Positions 10,564 to 23,030 of a stretch of 64,000 nucleotides of DNA are shown one piece after another; position 1 is the first letter of the stretch, and each line of letters opens with the position of its first letter. The DNA comes from Dermacentor variabilis (lineage: Eukaryota > Arthropoda > Arachnida > Ixodida > Ixodidae). The stretch spans positions 261,651,100 through 261,715,099 of the forward strand of contig NC_134569.1 of assembly GCF_050947875.1 (NCBI RefSeq), written 5' to 3'. The notes below the pieces were generated by a model that had not been told where the DNA came from, did no database searches, and worked only from the letters and a program-made list of their open reading frames with translations. The position numbers and the translations under genes are program-made.

Positions 10564-13140
10564 CTAGTGCTGCAACGATAGAGCGCAGCGATTCATCATG
10601 CCCCGAGTGTTATGCGACGCGTCTCAGCTTCAGGAAATACTTTACGGCTACCTGCGTAAGCTCCAGGAGACTGCCTGCGCAAAGCAAATCAATGAAGCCG
10701 TTTTCTAGCGCTGCAGCGAGAGCGTGCAGCGTTATATCGCGCCCCGGGTGTTATGAGACGCGTCTCAGCTTCAGAAAAGTCTTTATTGCGACCGGCATAG
10801 GCTCCAGGAGACTGCCTGCGCAAAGCAAGTAGATGCAGCCCTTTGATAGCGCTGCAGCGAGAGCGCGCAGCGATATAACGCACCCCGAGAGGTATACGAC
10901 GCGTCTAAGTTTCAGAAAAGTCTTTATTGCGACCGGTGTAAGCTCCAGGAGATTGCCTGTGCAAACCAAGGCGATGCAGCCCTTTTCTAATGCTGCAGCG
11001 TGAGCGCGCAGCGATATATCGCGCCCCGAGTGTTATACGACGAGTCTCAGCTTCACAAAAGTCTTTATTGCGACCGGCGTAAGCTCCAGGAGACTGCCTG
11101 TGCAAAGCCAGACGATGCAGCCCTTTTCTAGCGCTGCAGCGACAGCGTACAGCGATATATCGCGCCCCGAGTGTTATTCGACGCGTCTCAGCTTCAGAGA
11201 AGTCTTTATTGCGACCGGCGTAGGCTCCAGGAGACTGCCTGCACAAAGCAAGTCGATGCAGCACTTTTCTACCGCTGAAGCGAGAGCGCGCAGCGATATA
11301 ACGCACCCCGAGAGTTATGCGACGCCTCTAAGTTTCAGAAAAGTCTTTATTGCGACCGGTGTAAGCTCCAGGAGATTGCCTGTGCAAAACAAGGCAATGC
11401 AGCCCTTTTCTAATGCTGCAGCGAGAGTGTGCAGCGGTATATCGCGCCCCGAATGTTATGCGATGCGTCTCAGCTTCAGAAAAGCCTTTATTGCGACCGG
11501 CGTAAGCTCTAGGAGACTGCCTGTGCCAAGCCAGGCGATGCAGCCCTTTTCTAGCGCTGCAGCAAGTACGCGCAGCGATATATCGCGCCTTGAGTATTAT
11601 GCGACGTGCTTCAGCTTCAGAAAAGTCTTCGTTACGACCGGTGTGAGCTCCAGGAGATTCCCTGTAAAAAGCAAGGCGATGCAGCCCTTTTCTAGTGCTG
11701 CAGCAAGAGCGCGCAGCGATTTATCACGCCCCGAGTATTATGCGACGGGTCTCAGCTTCAGAAAAGACTTTACTGCTACCGGCATAAGTTCCAGTAGACT
11801 GCCTGCGCAAAGCAAGTCGATGCAGCCCTTTTCTAGCGCTGCAGCGAGAGCGTACAGCGATATATCGCGCCCCGAGTGTTATTCGACGCGTCTCAGCTTC
11901 AGAAAAGTCTTTATTGCGACCGGCGTAGGCTCCAGGAGACTGCCTGCGCAAAGCAAGTCGATGCAGCCCTTTTCTAGCGCTGAAGCGAGAGCGCGCAGCG
12001 ATATAACGCACCCCGAGAGTTATGCGACGCGTCTAATTTTCAGAAAAGTCTTTATTGCGACCGGTGTAAGCTCCAGGAGATTGCCTGTGCAAAACAAGGC
12101 AATGCAGCCCTTTTCTAATGCTGCAGCGAGAGTGCGCAGCGGTATATCGCGCCCCGAGTGTTATGCGACGCGTCTCAGCTTCAGAAAAGACTTTATTGCG
12201 ACCGGCGTAAGCTCCCGGAGACTGCCTGTGCAAAGCCAGGTGATACAGCCCTTTTCTAGCGCTGCAGCAAGAGCGCGCAGCGATATATCGCGCCCCGAGT
12301 GTTATGCTACGCGTCTCAGCTTTAGAAAAGTCTTTATTGCGATCGGTGTAAGCTCCAGGACACTGCCTGTGCAAAGCAAGGCGATGCAGCCTTTTCTACT
12401 GCTTCAGGGAGAGCGCGCAGTGATATTTCGGGCCCCGAGTGTTATGCGACGCGTCTCACCTTCGGAAAAGTCTTTGTTGCGACCGGTGTAAGCTCCAGGA
12501 GACTGCCTGTGCAAAGCAAGGCGATACAGCCCTTTACTGTCGCTGCAGCAAGAGCGCGCCCCGAGTGCTTTGCGACGCGTCTAAGCTTTATAAAATCTTT
12601 ATTGTGATCGGTGTAAGCTCCAGGAGACTGCCTGTGCAAAGCAAGTCGATGAAGCCCTTTTCTAGCGCTGCAGCGAGAGCGTGCAGCGATATATCGCGCC
12701 CCGGGTGTTATGCGACGCGTCTCAGCTTCAGAAAAGTCTTTATTGCGTCCGGCGTAGGCTCCAGGAGACTGCCTGCGCAAATCAAGTAGATGCAGCCCTT
12801 TGCTAGCGCTGCAGCGAGAGCGCGCAGCGATATAGCGCACCCCGAGAGGTATACGACGCGTCTAACTTTCAGAAAAGTCTTTATTGCGACCGGCGTCAGC
12901 TCCAGGAGACTGCCTGTGGAAAGCAAGGCGATGCAGCCCTTTTCTAGCGCTACAGCGAGAGCGCCCAGCGATATATCGCGCCCCGACAGTTATGCGACGC
13001 GTCTCAGCTTTATAAAAGTCTTTATTGCGACCGGCGTAAGCTCTAGGAGACTGCCTGTGCAAAGCCAGGCGATACAGCTCTTTTCTAGCGCTGCAGCGCG
13101 AGCGCACAGAGATAAGTCGCACCCCGAGTGTTATGCGACG

Positions 13141-16100
13141 CGTCTCAGCTTCAGGAAATACTTTACGGCTACCTGCGTAAGCTCCAGGAGACTGCCTGCG
13201 CAAAGCAAGTCAATGAAGCCGTTTTCTAGCGCTGCTCGGAGAGCGTGCAGCGATATATCGCGCCCTGGGTGTTATGAGACGCGTCTCAGCTTCAGAAAAG
13301 TCTTTATTGCGACCGGCATAGGCTCCAGGAGACTGTCTGCGCAAAGCAAGTAGATGCAGCCCTTTGCTAGCGCTGCAGCGAGAGTGCGCAGCGATATAAT
13401 GCACCCCGAGAGGTATACGACGCGTCTAAGTTTCAGAAAAGTCTTTATTGCGACCGGTGTAAGCTCCAGGAGATTGCCTGTGCAAAACAAGGCGATGCAG
13501 CCCTTTTCTAATGCTGCAGCGAGAGCGCGCAGCGATATATCGCGTCCCGAGTGTTATACGACGAGTCTCAGCTTCACAAAAGTCTTTATTGCGACCGGCG
13601 TAAGCTCCAGGAGACTGCCTCTGCAAAGCCAGGCGATGCAGCCCTTTTCTAGCACTGCAGCGAGAGCGTACAGCGATATATCGCGCCCCGAGTGTTATTC
13701 GACGCGTCTCAGCTTCAGAAAAGTCTTTATTGCGACCGGCGTAAGCTCCAGGAGACTGCCTCTGCAAAGCCAGGCGATGCAGCCCTTTTCTAGCGCTGAA
13801 GCGAGAGCGCGCAGCGATATAACGCACCCCGAGAGTTATGCGACGCGTCTAAGTATCAGAAAAGTCTTTATTGCGACCGGTGTAAGCTCCAGGAGATTGC
13901 CTGTGCAAAAATAGGCAATGCAGCCCTTTTCTAATGCTGCAGCGAGAGTGCGCAGCGGTATATCGCGCCCCGAGTGTTATGCGACGCGTCTCAGCTTCAG
14001 AAAAGTCTTTATTGCGACGGGCGTAAGCTTCCGGAGACTGCCTGTGCAAAGCCAGGCGATACAGCCCTTTTCTAGCGCTGCAGCAAGAGCGCGCAGCGAT
14101 ATATCGCGCCCCGAGTGTTATGCTACTCGTCTCAGCTTTAGAAAAGTCTTTATTGCGATCGGTGTAAGCTCCAGGAGACTGCCTGTGTAAAGCAAGTCGA
14201 TGAAGCCCTTTTCTAGCGCTGCAGCGAGAGCGTGCAGCGATATATCGCGCCCCGGGTGTTATGCGACGCGTCTCAGCTTCAGAAAAGTCTTTATTGCGAC
14301 CGGCGTAGGCTCCAGGAGACTGCGTGCGCAAAGCAAGTAGATGCAGCCCTTTGCTAGCGCTGCAGCGAGAGCGCGCAGCGATATAACGCACCCCGAGAGG
14401 TATACGACGCGTCTAAGTTTCAGAAAAGTCTTTATTGCGACCGGCGTCAGCTCCAGGAGACTGCCTGTGGAAAGCAAGGCGATGCAGCTCTTTTCTTGCG
14501 CTGCAGCAAGACCGCGCAGCGATATATCACGCCCCGAGTGTTATGCTACCCGTCTCAGCTTCACAAAAGTCTTTATTGCGACCGGTGTAAGCTCCAGGAG
14601 ACGGTCTGTTCCAAGCCAAGCGATGCAGCGCTTTTTCTAGCGCTGCAGCGAGAGCGCGCAGCGATATATCGCACCCCGAGTGTTATGCGACGCGTCTCAG
14701 CTTCAGAAAAGTCTTTGTCGCGACTGGTGTAAGCTCCAGGAGACTGCCTGTGCAAAGCAAGACGATGCAGCCCTTTTCTATCACTGCCGCAAGAGCGATC
14801 AGCGATATATCGTACCCCGAGTGTTATGCGACGCGTCTCAACTCCAGAAAAGTCTTTATTGCGATCGGCGTAAGCTCCAGCAGACTGCCAGTGCAAAGCC
14901 AGGCGATGCAGGCCTTTTCTACCGCTGCAGCGCGAGCGCGCAGCGATATATCGCGCCCCGAGTGTTATGCAACGCGTCTCAGTTTCAGAAAAGTCTTTAT
15001 TGCGGCCGCCGTAAGCTCCAGGAGGCTGCCTGTGCAAAGCTAGGCGATGCAGCCCTTTTCTAGCGCTGCAGCAAGACCGCGCAGCGATATATCACGCCCC
15101 GAGTGTTATGCTACGTGTCTCAGCTTCAGAAAAGTCTTTATTGAGACCGGTGTAAGCTCCAGGAGACGGTCTGTTCCAAGCCAAGCGATGCAGCCCTTTT
15201 CTAGCGCTGCAGCAAGAGCGCGCAGCAATATATCGCGCCCCGAGTGTTATGCGCCGCGTCTTAGCTTTAGAAAAGTGTTTACTGCTACCGGCGTAAGCTC
15301 CAGGAGACCGCCTGTGCAAAGCAAGCAGATGCAGCTCGTTTCTAGCGCTGCAGCGCGAGCGCACAGAGATAAGTCGCACCCCGAGTGTTATGCGACGCGT
15401 CTCAGCTTCAGAAAAGTCTTCGTTGCGACCGGTGTTAGCTCGAGGGGACTGCCTGTGCAAAGCAAGGCGATGCAGCCCTTTTCTAGTGCTGCAGCGATTT
15501 ATCATGCCCCGAGTGTTATGCGACGCGTCTCAGCTTCAGGAAATACTTTACGGCTACCTGCGTAAGCTCCAGGAGACTGCCTGCACAAAGCAAGTCAATG
15601 AAGCCGTTTTCTAGCGCTGCTGCGAGAGCGTGCAGCGATATATCGCGCCCCGGGTGTTACGAGACGCGTCTCAGCTTCAGAAAAGTCTTTATTGCGACCG
15701 GCATAGGCTCCAGGAGACTGTCTACGCAAAGCAAGTAGATGCAGCCCTTTGCTAGCGCTGCAGCGAGAGCGCGCAGCGATATAACGCACCCCGAGAGGTA
15801 TACGACGCGTCTAAGTTTCAGAAAAGTCTTTATTGCGACCGGTTTAAGCTCCAGGAGATTGCCTGCGCAAAACAAGGCGATGCAGCCCTTTTCTGATGCT
15901 GCAGCGAGAGCGCGCAGCGATATATCGCGTCCCGAGTGTTATACGACGAGTCTCAGCTTCACAAAAGTCTTTATTGCGACCGGCGTAAGCTCCAGGAGAC
16001 CGCCTCTGCAAAGCCAGGCGATGCAGCCCTTTTCTAGCACTGCAGCGAGAGCGTACAGCGATATATCGCGCCCCGAGTGTTATTCGACACGTCTCAGCTT

Positions 16101-16550
16101 CAGAAAAGTCTTTATTGCGACCGGCGTAAGCTCCAGGAGACTGCCTCTGCAAAGCCAGGCGATGCAGCCCTTTTCTAGCGCTGAAGCGAGAGCGCGCAGC
16201 GATATAACGCACCCCGAGAGTTATGCGACGCGTCTAAGTTTCAGAAAAGTCTTTATTGCGACCGGTGTAAGCTCCAGGAGATTGCCTGTGCAAAAATAGT
16301 CAATGCAGCCCTTTTCTAATGCTGCAGCGAGAGTGCGCAGCGGTATATCGTGCCCCGAGTGTTATGCGACGCGTCTCAGCTTCAGAAAAGTCTTTATTGC
16401 GACCGGCGTAAGCTTCCGGAGACTGCCTGTGCAAAGCCAGGCGATACAGCCCTTTTCTAGCGCTGCAGCAAGAGCGCGCAGCGATATATCGCGCCCCGAG
16501 TGTTATGCTACTCGTCCCAGCTTTAGAAAAGTCTTTATTGCGATCGGTGT
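13141..16550. repeat. 2,385-bp-spaced duplication of a segment of about 1 kb
   Basis: The segment starting at the CGTCTCAGCTTCAGGAAATA motif (13141) is repeated from 15526, and the match runs to about 14160 and 16550. 2,385 bp is 17 monomers minus 12 bp, so the spacer contains shortened monomers. Both copies share a CAAAAATAG variant that ends the forward frame (13914 and 16299). The sequence between the copies is another mosaic that itself matches 17.3-17.9 kb. Confidence 0.8.
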
Positions 16551-17996
16551 AAGCTCCAGGACACTGCCTGTGCAAAGCAAGGCGATGCAGCCTTTTCTAC
16601 TGCTTCAGCGAGAGCGCGCAGTGATATTTCGCGCCCCGAGTGTTATGCGACGCGTCTCACCTTCGGAAAAGTCTTTGTTGCGACCGGTGTAAGCTCCAGG
16701 AGACTGCCTCTGCAAAGCAAGGCGATACAGCCCTTTTCTGTCGCTGCAGCAAGAGCGCGCCCCGAGTGCTTTGCGACGCGGTTAAGCATTATAAAATCTT
16801 TATTGTGATCGGTGTAAGCTCCAGGAGACTGCCTGTGCAAAGCAAGTCGATGAAGCCCTTTTCTAGCGCTGCAGCGAGAGCGTGCAGCGATATATCGCGC
16901 CCCGGGTGTTATGCGACGCGTCTCAGCTTCAGAAAAGTCTTTATTGCGACCGGCGTAGGCTCCAGGAGACTGCCTGCGCAAAGCAAGTAGATGCAGCCCT
17001 TTGCTAGCGCTGCAGCGAGAGCGCGCAGCGATATAACGCACCCCGAGTGTTATGCGACGCGTCTCAGCTTCAGCAAAGTCTTTATTGCGACCGGCGTCAG
17101 CTCCAGGAGACTGCCTGTGGAAAGCAAGGCGATGCAGCCCTTTTCTAGCGCTACAGCGAGAGCGCGCAGCGATATATCGCGCCCCGACAGTTATGCGACG
17201 CGTCTCAGCTTTATAAAAGTCTTTATTGCGACCGGCGTAAGCTCTAGGAGACTGCCTGTGCAAAGCCAGGCGATACAGCTCTTTTCTAGCGCTGCAGCAA
17301 GACCGCGCAGCGATATATCACGCCCCGAGTGTTATGCTACGCGTCTCAGCTTCACAAAAGTCTTTATTGCGACCGGTGTAAGCTCCAGGAGACGGTCTGT
17401 TCCAAGCCAAGCGATGCAGCGCTTTTTCTAGCGCTGCAGCGAGAGCGCGCAGCGATATATCGCACCCCGAGTGTTATGCGACGCGTCTCAGCTTCAGAAA
17501 AGTCTTTGTCGCGACTGGTGTAAGCTCCAGGAGACTGCCTGTGCAAAGCAAGACGATGCAGCCCTTTTCTATCACTACCGCAAGAGCGATCAGCGATATA
17601 TCGTACCCCGAGTGTTATGCGACGCGTCTCAACTCCAGAAAAGTCTTTATTGCGATCGGCGTAAGCTCCAGCAGACTGCCAGTGCAAAGCCAGGCGATGC
17701 AGGCCTTTTCTACCGCTGCAGCGAGAGCGCGCAGCGATATATCGCGCCCCGAGTGTTATGCAACGCGTCTCAGTTTCAGAAAAGTCTTTATTGCGGCCGC
17801 CGTAAGCTCCAGGAGGCTGCCTGTGCAAAGCAAGGCGATGCAGCCCTTTTCTAGCGCTGCAGCAAGAGCACGCAGCGATATATCGTGCCCCGAGTGTTAT
17901 GCGACGAGTTTTAGCTTCAGAAAAGTCTTTAGTGCTACCGGTGTAAGCTGTAGAAGATTGCCTGTGCAAAGCAAGGCGATGCGGCCCTTTTTCTAG

Positions 17997-20900
17997 AGCC
18001 GCAGCGAGAGAGCGCAGCGATATATCGCGCCCCGAGTATTATGCGATGCGTCTCAGCTTAATAAAAGTCTTTATTGCGACTGGCGTTAGCTCCAGGAGAT
18101 TGCCTGTGCAAAGCCAGGCGATACAGCCCTTTTCTATCGCTGCAGCAAGTGCGCGCTGCGATATATCACGCTCCGAGTGTTATGCGACGCGTCTCAGCTT
18201 CAGAAAAGTTTTTATTGCCATCGGCGTAAGCTCCAGGAGACTGCCTGTGCAAAGCAAGGCAATGCAGGCCTTTTCTACCCCTGCAACGAGAGCGCGCAGC
18301 GATATATCGGGGCCCGTGTGTTATGCAACGCGTCTCAGTTTCAGAAAAGTCTTTATTGCGGCCGCCGTAAGCTCCAGGAGGCTGCCTGTGCAAAGCAACG
18401 CGATGCAGTCCTTTTCTAGCGCTGCAGCAAGAGCGCGCAGCGATATATCACGCCCCGAGTGTTATGCGACGCGTCTCAGCTTCAGAAAAGTCTTTATTGT
18501 GATCTCCAGGAGACTGCCTGTGCAAAGCCAGGCGATTCAGCCCATTCTAAAGCTGCAGCAAGAGCGCGCAGCGATATATCGCTCCCCGAGTGTTATGCGA
18601 CGCGTCTGAGCTTTAGAAAAGTCTTTATTGTGACCCGCGTAAGCTCCAGGACTCTGCCTGTGCAAAGCAAGGCGATGCAGCCCTTTTCTACTGCTGCAGC
18701 GAGAGCTCACAGCGATATATTGCGCCCCGCGTATTATTGACGCGTCTCAGCTTCAGAAACGTCTTTACTGCTACCAGCGTAAGCTCCAGGAGACTGCCTG
18801 TGCAAAGCAAGGCGATGCAGCCCTTTTCTACTGCTGCAGCGAGAGCGCGCAGCGATAAATCGAACCTCTAGTGTTATGCGAGGCGTTTCAGTGTCAGAAA
18901 AGAGTATTGCGAGGAGCGTAATCCACAGGAGAGTGCCTGTGCAAAGCAACGCGATGCAGTCCTTTTCTAGCGCTGCAGCAAGAGCGCGCAGCAATATATC
19001 ACGCCCCGAGTGTTATGCGACGCGTCTCAGCTTCAGAAAAGTCTTTATTGTGATCTCCAAGAGACTGCCTGTGCAAAGCCAGGCGATGCAGCCCTTTTCT
19101 AGCACTGCAGTAAGAGCGCGCAGCGATATATCGCGCCCCGAGTGTTATGCGACGCGTTTTAGCTTCAAAAAAGTCTTTATTGCGACCGGTGTAAGCTCCA
19201 GGAGACTGCCTGTGCAAAGCCAGGCGATACAGCCCCTTTCTATCGCTGCAGCAAGAGCGCGCCGCGATATATCGCGGCCCGAGTGTTATGCGACGCATCT
19301 CAGCTTCAGAAAAGACTTTACTGCTACCGGCGTAAGCTCCAGGAGACTGCCTGTGCAAAACAATGCGATGCAGCCCTTTTCTAGCGCTGCAGCGAGAGCG
19401 CGCAGCGGTATATCGCGCCCCGAGTGTTATGCGACGCGTCTCAGCTTCAGAAAAGTCTTTATTGCGACCGGCGTATGCTCCAGGAGACTGCCTGTGCAAA
19501 GCCAGGCGATACAGCCCTTTTCCACTGCTTCAGCGAGAGCGCGAAGCGATATATCGCGCCCCGAGTGTTATGCGACGCGTCTCACCTTCGGAAAAGTCTT
19601 TGTAGCGGCCGGTGTAAGCTCCAGGAGAGTGCCTGTGCCAAGCAAGGCGATGCACCCCTTTTCGAGTGCTGCAGCGATAGCGTTCAGCGATATATCCCGC
19701 CCCGAGTGTTATGCGACGCATCTCAGTTTCAGAAAAGCCTTTTTTGCGACCAATGTAAGTTCCAGGAGACTACCTGTGCAAGGCAAGGTGATGCAGCCCT
19801 TTTCTAGGGCTGCAGCGAGAGCGCGCAGCGAGATATCGCGCCCCGAGTGTTATGCGACGCGTCTCAGCTCCAGAAAATCTTCATTGCGATTGGCGTAAGC
19901 TCCATGAGACTGCCTCTGCAAAGCAAAGCGATGCAGCCCTTTTCTAGCGCTACAGCGAGAGCGCGCAGCGATATATCGCGCCCCAAATGTTATGCGACGC
20001 GTCTCAGCTTTATAAAAGTCTTTATTGCGACCGGCGTAAGCTCCAGGAGACTGCCTGTGCATAGCCAGGCGATGCAGCCTTTTCTAGCGCTGCAGCAAGA
20101 GCGCGCAGCAATATATCGCATCCCGAGTGTTATGCGACGCGTCTCAGTTTCCGAAAAGTGTATCTCGAGCAGCTTCATCCTCAGGAGAGTGCCCATGGAA
20201 AGCAAGGCGATGCAGCCCTTTTCTAGAGTTGCAGCAAGAGCACGCAGCGAGATATCGCGCCCCGAGTGTTATGCGACGCGTCTCAGCTTCAGAAAAGTCT
20301 TTATTGTGATCTCCAGGAGACTGCCTGTGCAAAGCAAGGCGATGCAGCCCTTTTCTACTGCTGCAGCGAGAGCGCACAGCGATGTATAGCGCCCCGAGTG
20401 TTATGCGAACCGTCTCAGCTTCAGAAAAGTCTTCATTGCGACTAGCGTAAGCTCCAGGAGACTGCCTGCGCAAAGCCAGGCGATACAGCCCATTTCTATC
20501 GCTGCAGCAAGAGTGCGCAGCGATATATCGCGCCCCGAGTGTTATGCGACACGTATGAGCTTTAGAAAAGTCTTTATTGTGACCCGCGTAAGCTCCAGGA
20601 GACTGCCTGCGGAAAGCAAGTCGATGCAGCCCTTTTCTAGCGCTGCAGCGAGAGCGCACAGCGATATAACGCACCCCGAGAGTTATGCGACGCGTCTAAG
20701 TTTCAGAAAAGTCTTTATTGGGACCGGTTTAAGCTCCAGGAGAGTGCCTGTGCCAAGCCAGGCGATGCAGCCCTTTTCTAGCTCTGCAGCGAGTGCGCAC
20801 AGCGATATATCGCGCCCCGAGTGTTATGCGACGCGTCTCAGCTTCAGAAAAGTTTTTATTGTGACCGGCGTAGGCTCCAGGATACTGCCTGCGCAAAGCA

Positions 20901-21346
20901 AGTCGAAGCAGCCCTTTTCTAGCGCTGCAGCAAGAACGCGCAGCGATTTATCGCACCCCGAGTGTTATGCGACGCGTCTCAACTCCAGAAAAGTCTTTAT
21001 TGCGATCGGCGTAAGCTCCAGCAGACTGCCAGTGCAAAGCCAGGTGATGCAGGCCTTTTCTACCGCTGCAGCGAGAGCGCGCAGCGATATATCGCGCCCC
21101 GAGTGTTATGCAACGCGTCTCAGTTTCAGAAAAGTCTTTATTGCGGCCGCCGTAAGCTCCAGGAGGCTGCCTGTGCAAAGAAAGGCGATGCAGCCCTTTT
21201 CTAGCGCTGCAGCAAGAGCACGCAGCGATATATCGTGCCCCGAGTGTTATGCGACGAGTTTTAGCTTCAGAAAAGTCTTTAGTGCTACCGGTGTAAGCTG
21301 TAGAAGATTGCCTGTGCAAAGCAAGGCGATGCGGCCCTTTTTCTAG
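17997..21346. repeat. Satellite B domain with 132-bp and GAGTATTGCGAGG variant monomers (template-like segment)
   Basis: First domain with the 9-bp-deleted monomer (ATTGTGATCTCCAGG or close variants near 18496, 19047 and 20305), the GAAAAGAGTATTGCGAGG variant (about 18897) and the TATCTCGAGCAGCTTCATCC variant (about 20160). The part from about 18876 recurs in the same order from about 28241 (offset 9,365 bp), and much of it again from about 33150 (offset 14,277 bp). It ends at the GCGG-CCCTTTTTCTAG marker (21346). Confidence 0.8.
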
Positions 21347-23030
21347 CGCTGCAGCGAGAGAGCGCAGCGATATATCGCGCCCCGAGTATTATGCGACGCG
21401 TCTCAGCTTCAGAAAAGTCTTTATTGTGATCTCCAGGAGACTGCCTGTGCAAAGCCAGGCGATTCAGCCCATTCTAAAGCTGCAGCAAGAGCGCGCAGCG
21501 ATATATCGCTCCCCGAGTGTTATGCGACGCGTCTGAGCTTTAGAAAAGTCTTTATTGTGACCCGCGTAAGCTCCAGGACTCTGCCTGTGCAAAGCAAGAC
21601 GATGCAGCCCTTTTCTAGCGCTGAAGCGAGAGCGCGCAGCGATATAACGCACCCCGAGAGTTATGCGACGCGTCTAAGTTTCAGAAAAGTCTTTATTGCG
21701 ACCGGTGTAAGCTCCAGGAGATTGCCTGTGCAAAACAAGGCAATGCAGCCTTTTTCTAATGCTGCAGCGAGAGTGCGCAGCGGTATATCGCGCCCCGAGT
21801 GTTATGCGACGCGTCTCAGCTTCAGAAAAGTCTTTATTGCGACCGGCGTAAGCTCCAGGAGACTGCCTGTGCAAAGCCAGGCGATACAGCCCTTTTCTAG
21901 CGCTGCAGCAAGAGCGCGCAGCGATATATCGCGCCCCGAGTGTTATGCGACGCGTCTCACCTTCAGAAAAGTCTTTGTCGCGACTGGTGTAAGCTCCAGG
22001 AGACTGCCTGTGCAAAGCAAGACGATGCAGCCCTTTTCTATCACTGCCGCAAGAGCGATCAGCGATATATCGTACCCCGAGTATTATGCGAAGCGTCTCA
22101 GCGTCAAAAAAGTCTTTATTGCGGCCGGTGTAAGCTCCAGGAGAGTGCCTGTGCCAAGCGAGGCAATGCACCCCTTTTCGAGCGCTGCAGCGATAGCGCT
22201 CAGCGATATATCGAGCCCCGAGTGTTATGCGACGCGTCTCAGTTTGAGAAAAGCCTTTTTTGCGACCGATGTAAGCTCCAGGAGACTACCTGTGCAAGGC
22301 AAGGTGATGCAGCCCTTTTCTAGCGCTGCAGTGAGAGCGCGCAGCGATATATCACGCCCTGAGTGTTATGCGACGCGTATCAGGTTCAGAAAAGTCTTTA
22401 TAGCAACCGCTCTAAGCTCCAGCAGACTGCCTGTGCAAACCAAAGCGATGCAGCCCTTTTTCTAGCGCTGCAGCGAGAGAGCGCAGCGATATATCGCGCC
22501 TCGAGTGTGAGGCGTCGCGTCTCAGCTTAAGAAAACTCTTTATTGCGATCGGTGTAAGCTCCAAGAGAGTGCCTCTGCAAAGCCAGGTGATGCAGCCCTC
22601 TTCTAGCGCTGCAGCAAGAACGCGCAGCGATTTATCGCGCCCCGAGTGTTATGCGACGCGTCTCAACTCCAGAAAAGTCTTTATTGCGATCGGCGTAAGC
22701 TCCAGCAGACTGCCAGTGCAAAGCCAGGTGATGCAGGCCTTTTCTACCGCTGCAGCGAGAGCGCGCAGCGATATATCGCGCCCCGAGTGTTATGCAACGC
22801 GTCTCAGTTTCAGAAAAGTCTTTATTGCGGCCGCCGTAAGCTCCAGGAGGCTGCCTGTGCAAAGAAAGGCGATGCAGCCCTTTTCTAGCGCTGCAGCAAG
22901 AGCACGCAGCGATATATCGTGCCCCGAGTGTTATGCGACGAGTTTTAGCTTCAGAAAAGTCTTTAGTGCTACCGGTGTAAGCTGTAGAAGATTGCCTGTG
23001 CAAAGCAAGCCGATGCGGCCCTTTTTCTAG
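21347..23030. repeat. Shortened copy (1,684 bp) of the 2,377-bp higher-order repeat
   Basis: Bounded by the same marker monomer (ends 21346 and 23030) as the two full copies that follow. It lacks 693 bp, close to five monomers. It shares the AAGCGTCTCAGCGTCAAAAA and GAGTGTGAGGCGTCGCG variants with them. The part from about 21600 to 23030 recurs at about 30694-32124 (offset 9,094 bp). Confidence 0.83.

Larger units (their letters stand above)
8356..17996. repeat. Satellite B, left domain: diverged monomers with local duplications
   Basis: About 68 monomers with no single dominant higher-order period. Visible duplications include the 423-bp pair at 9718-10563; about 9070-9720 repeated about 1,551 bp downstream; about 13141-14160 repeated 2,385 bp downstream; about 12439-12790 repeated 4,201 bp downstream; and about 14500-15050 repeated 2,791 bp downstream. 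The domain ends where the CCCTTTTTCTAG marker preceded by GCGG first appears (17996). Adjacent monomers differ at many sites, so this part looks older or less homogenised than 21-28 kb and 45-60 kb. Confidence 0.8.
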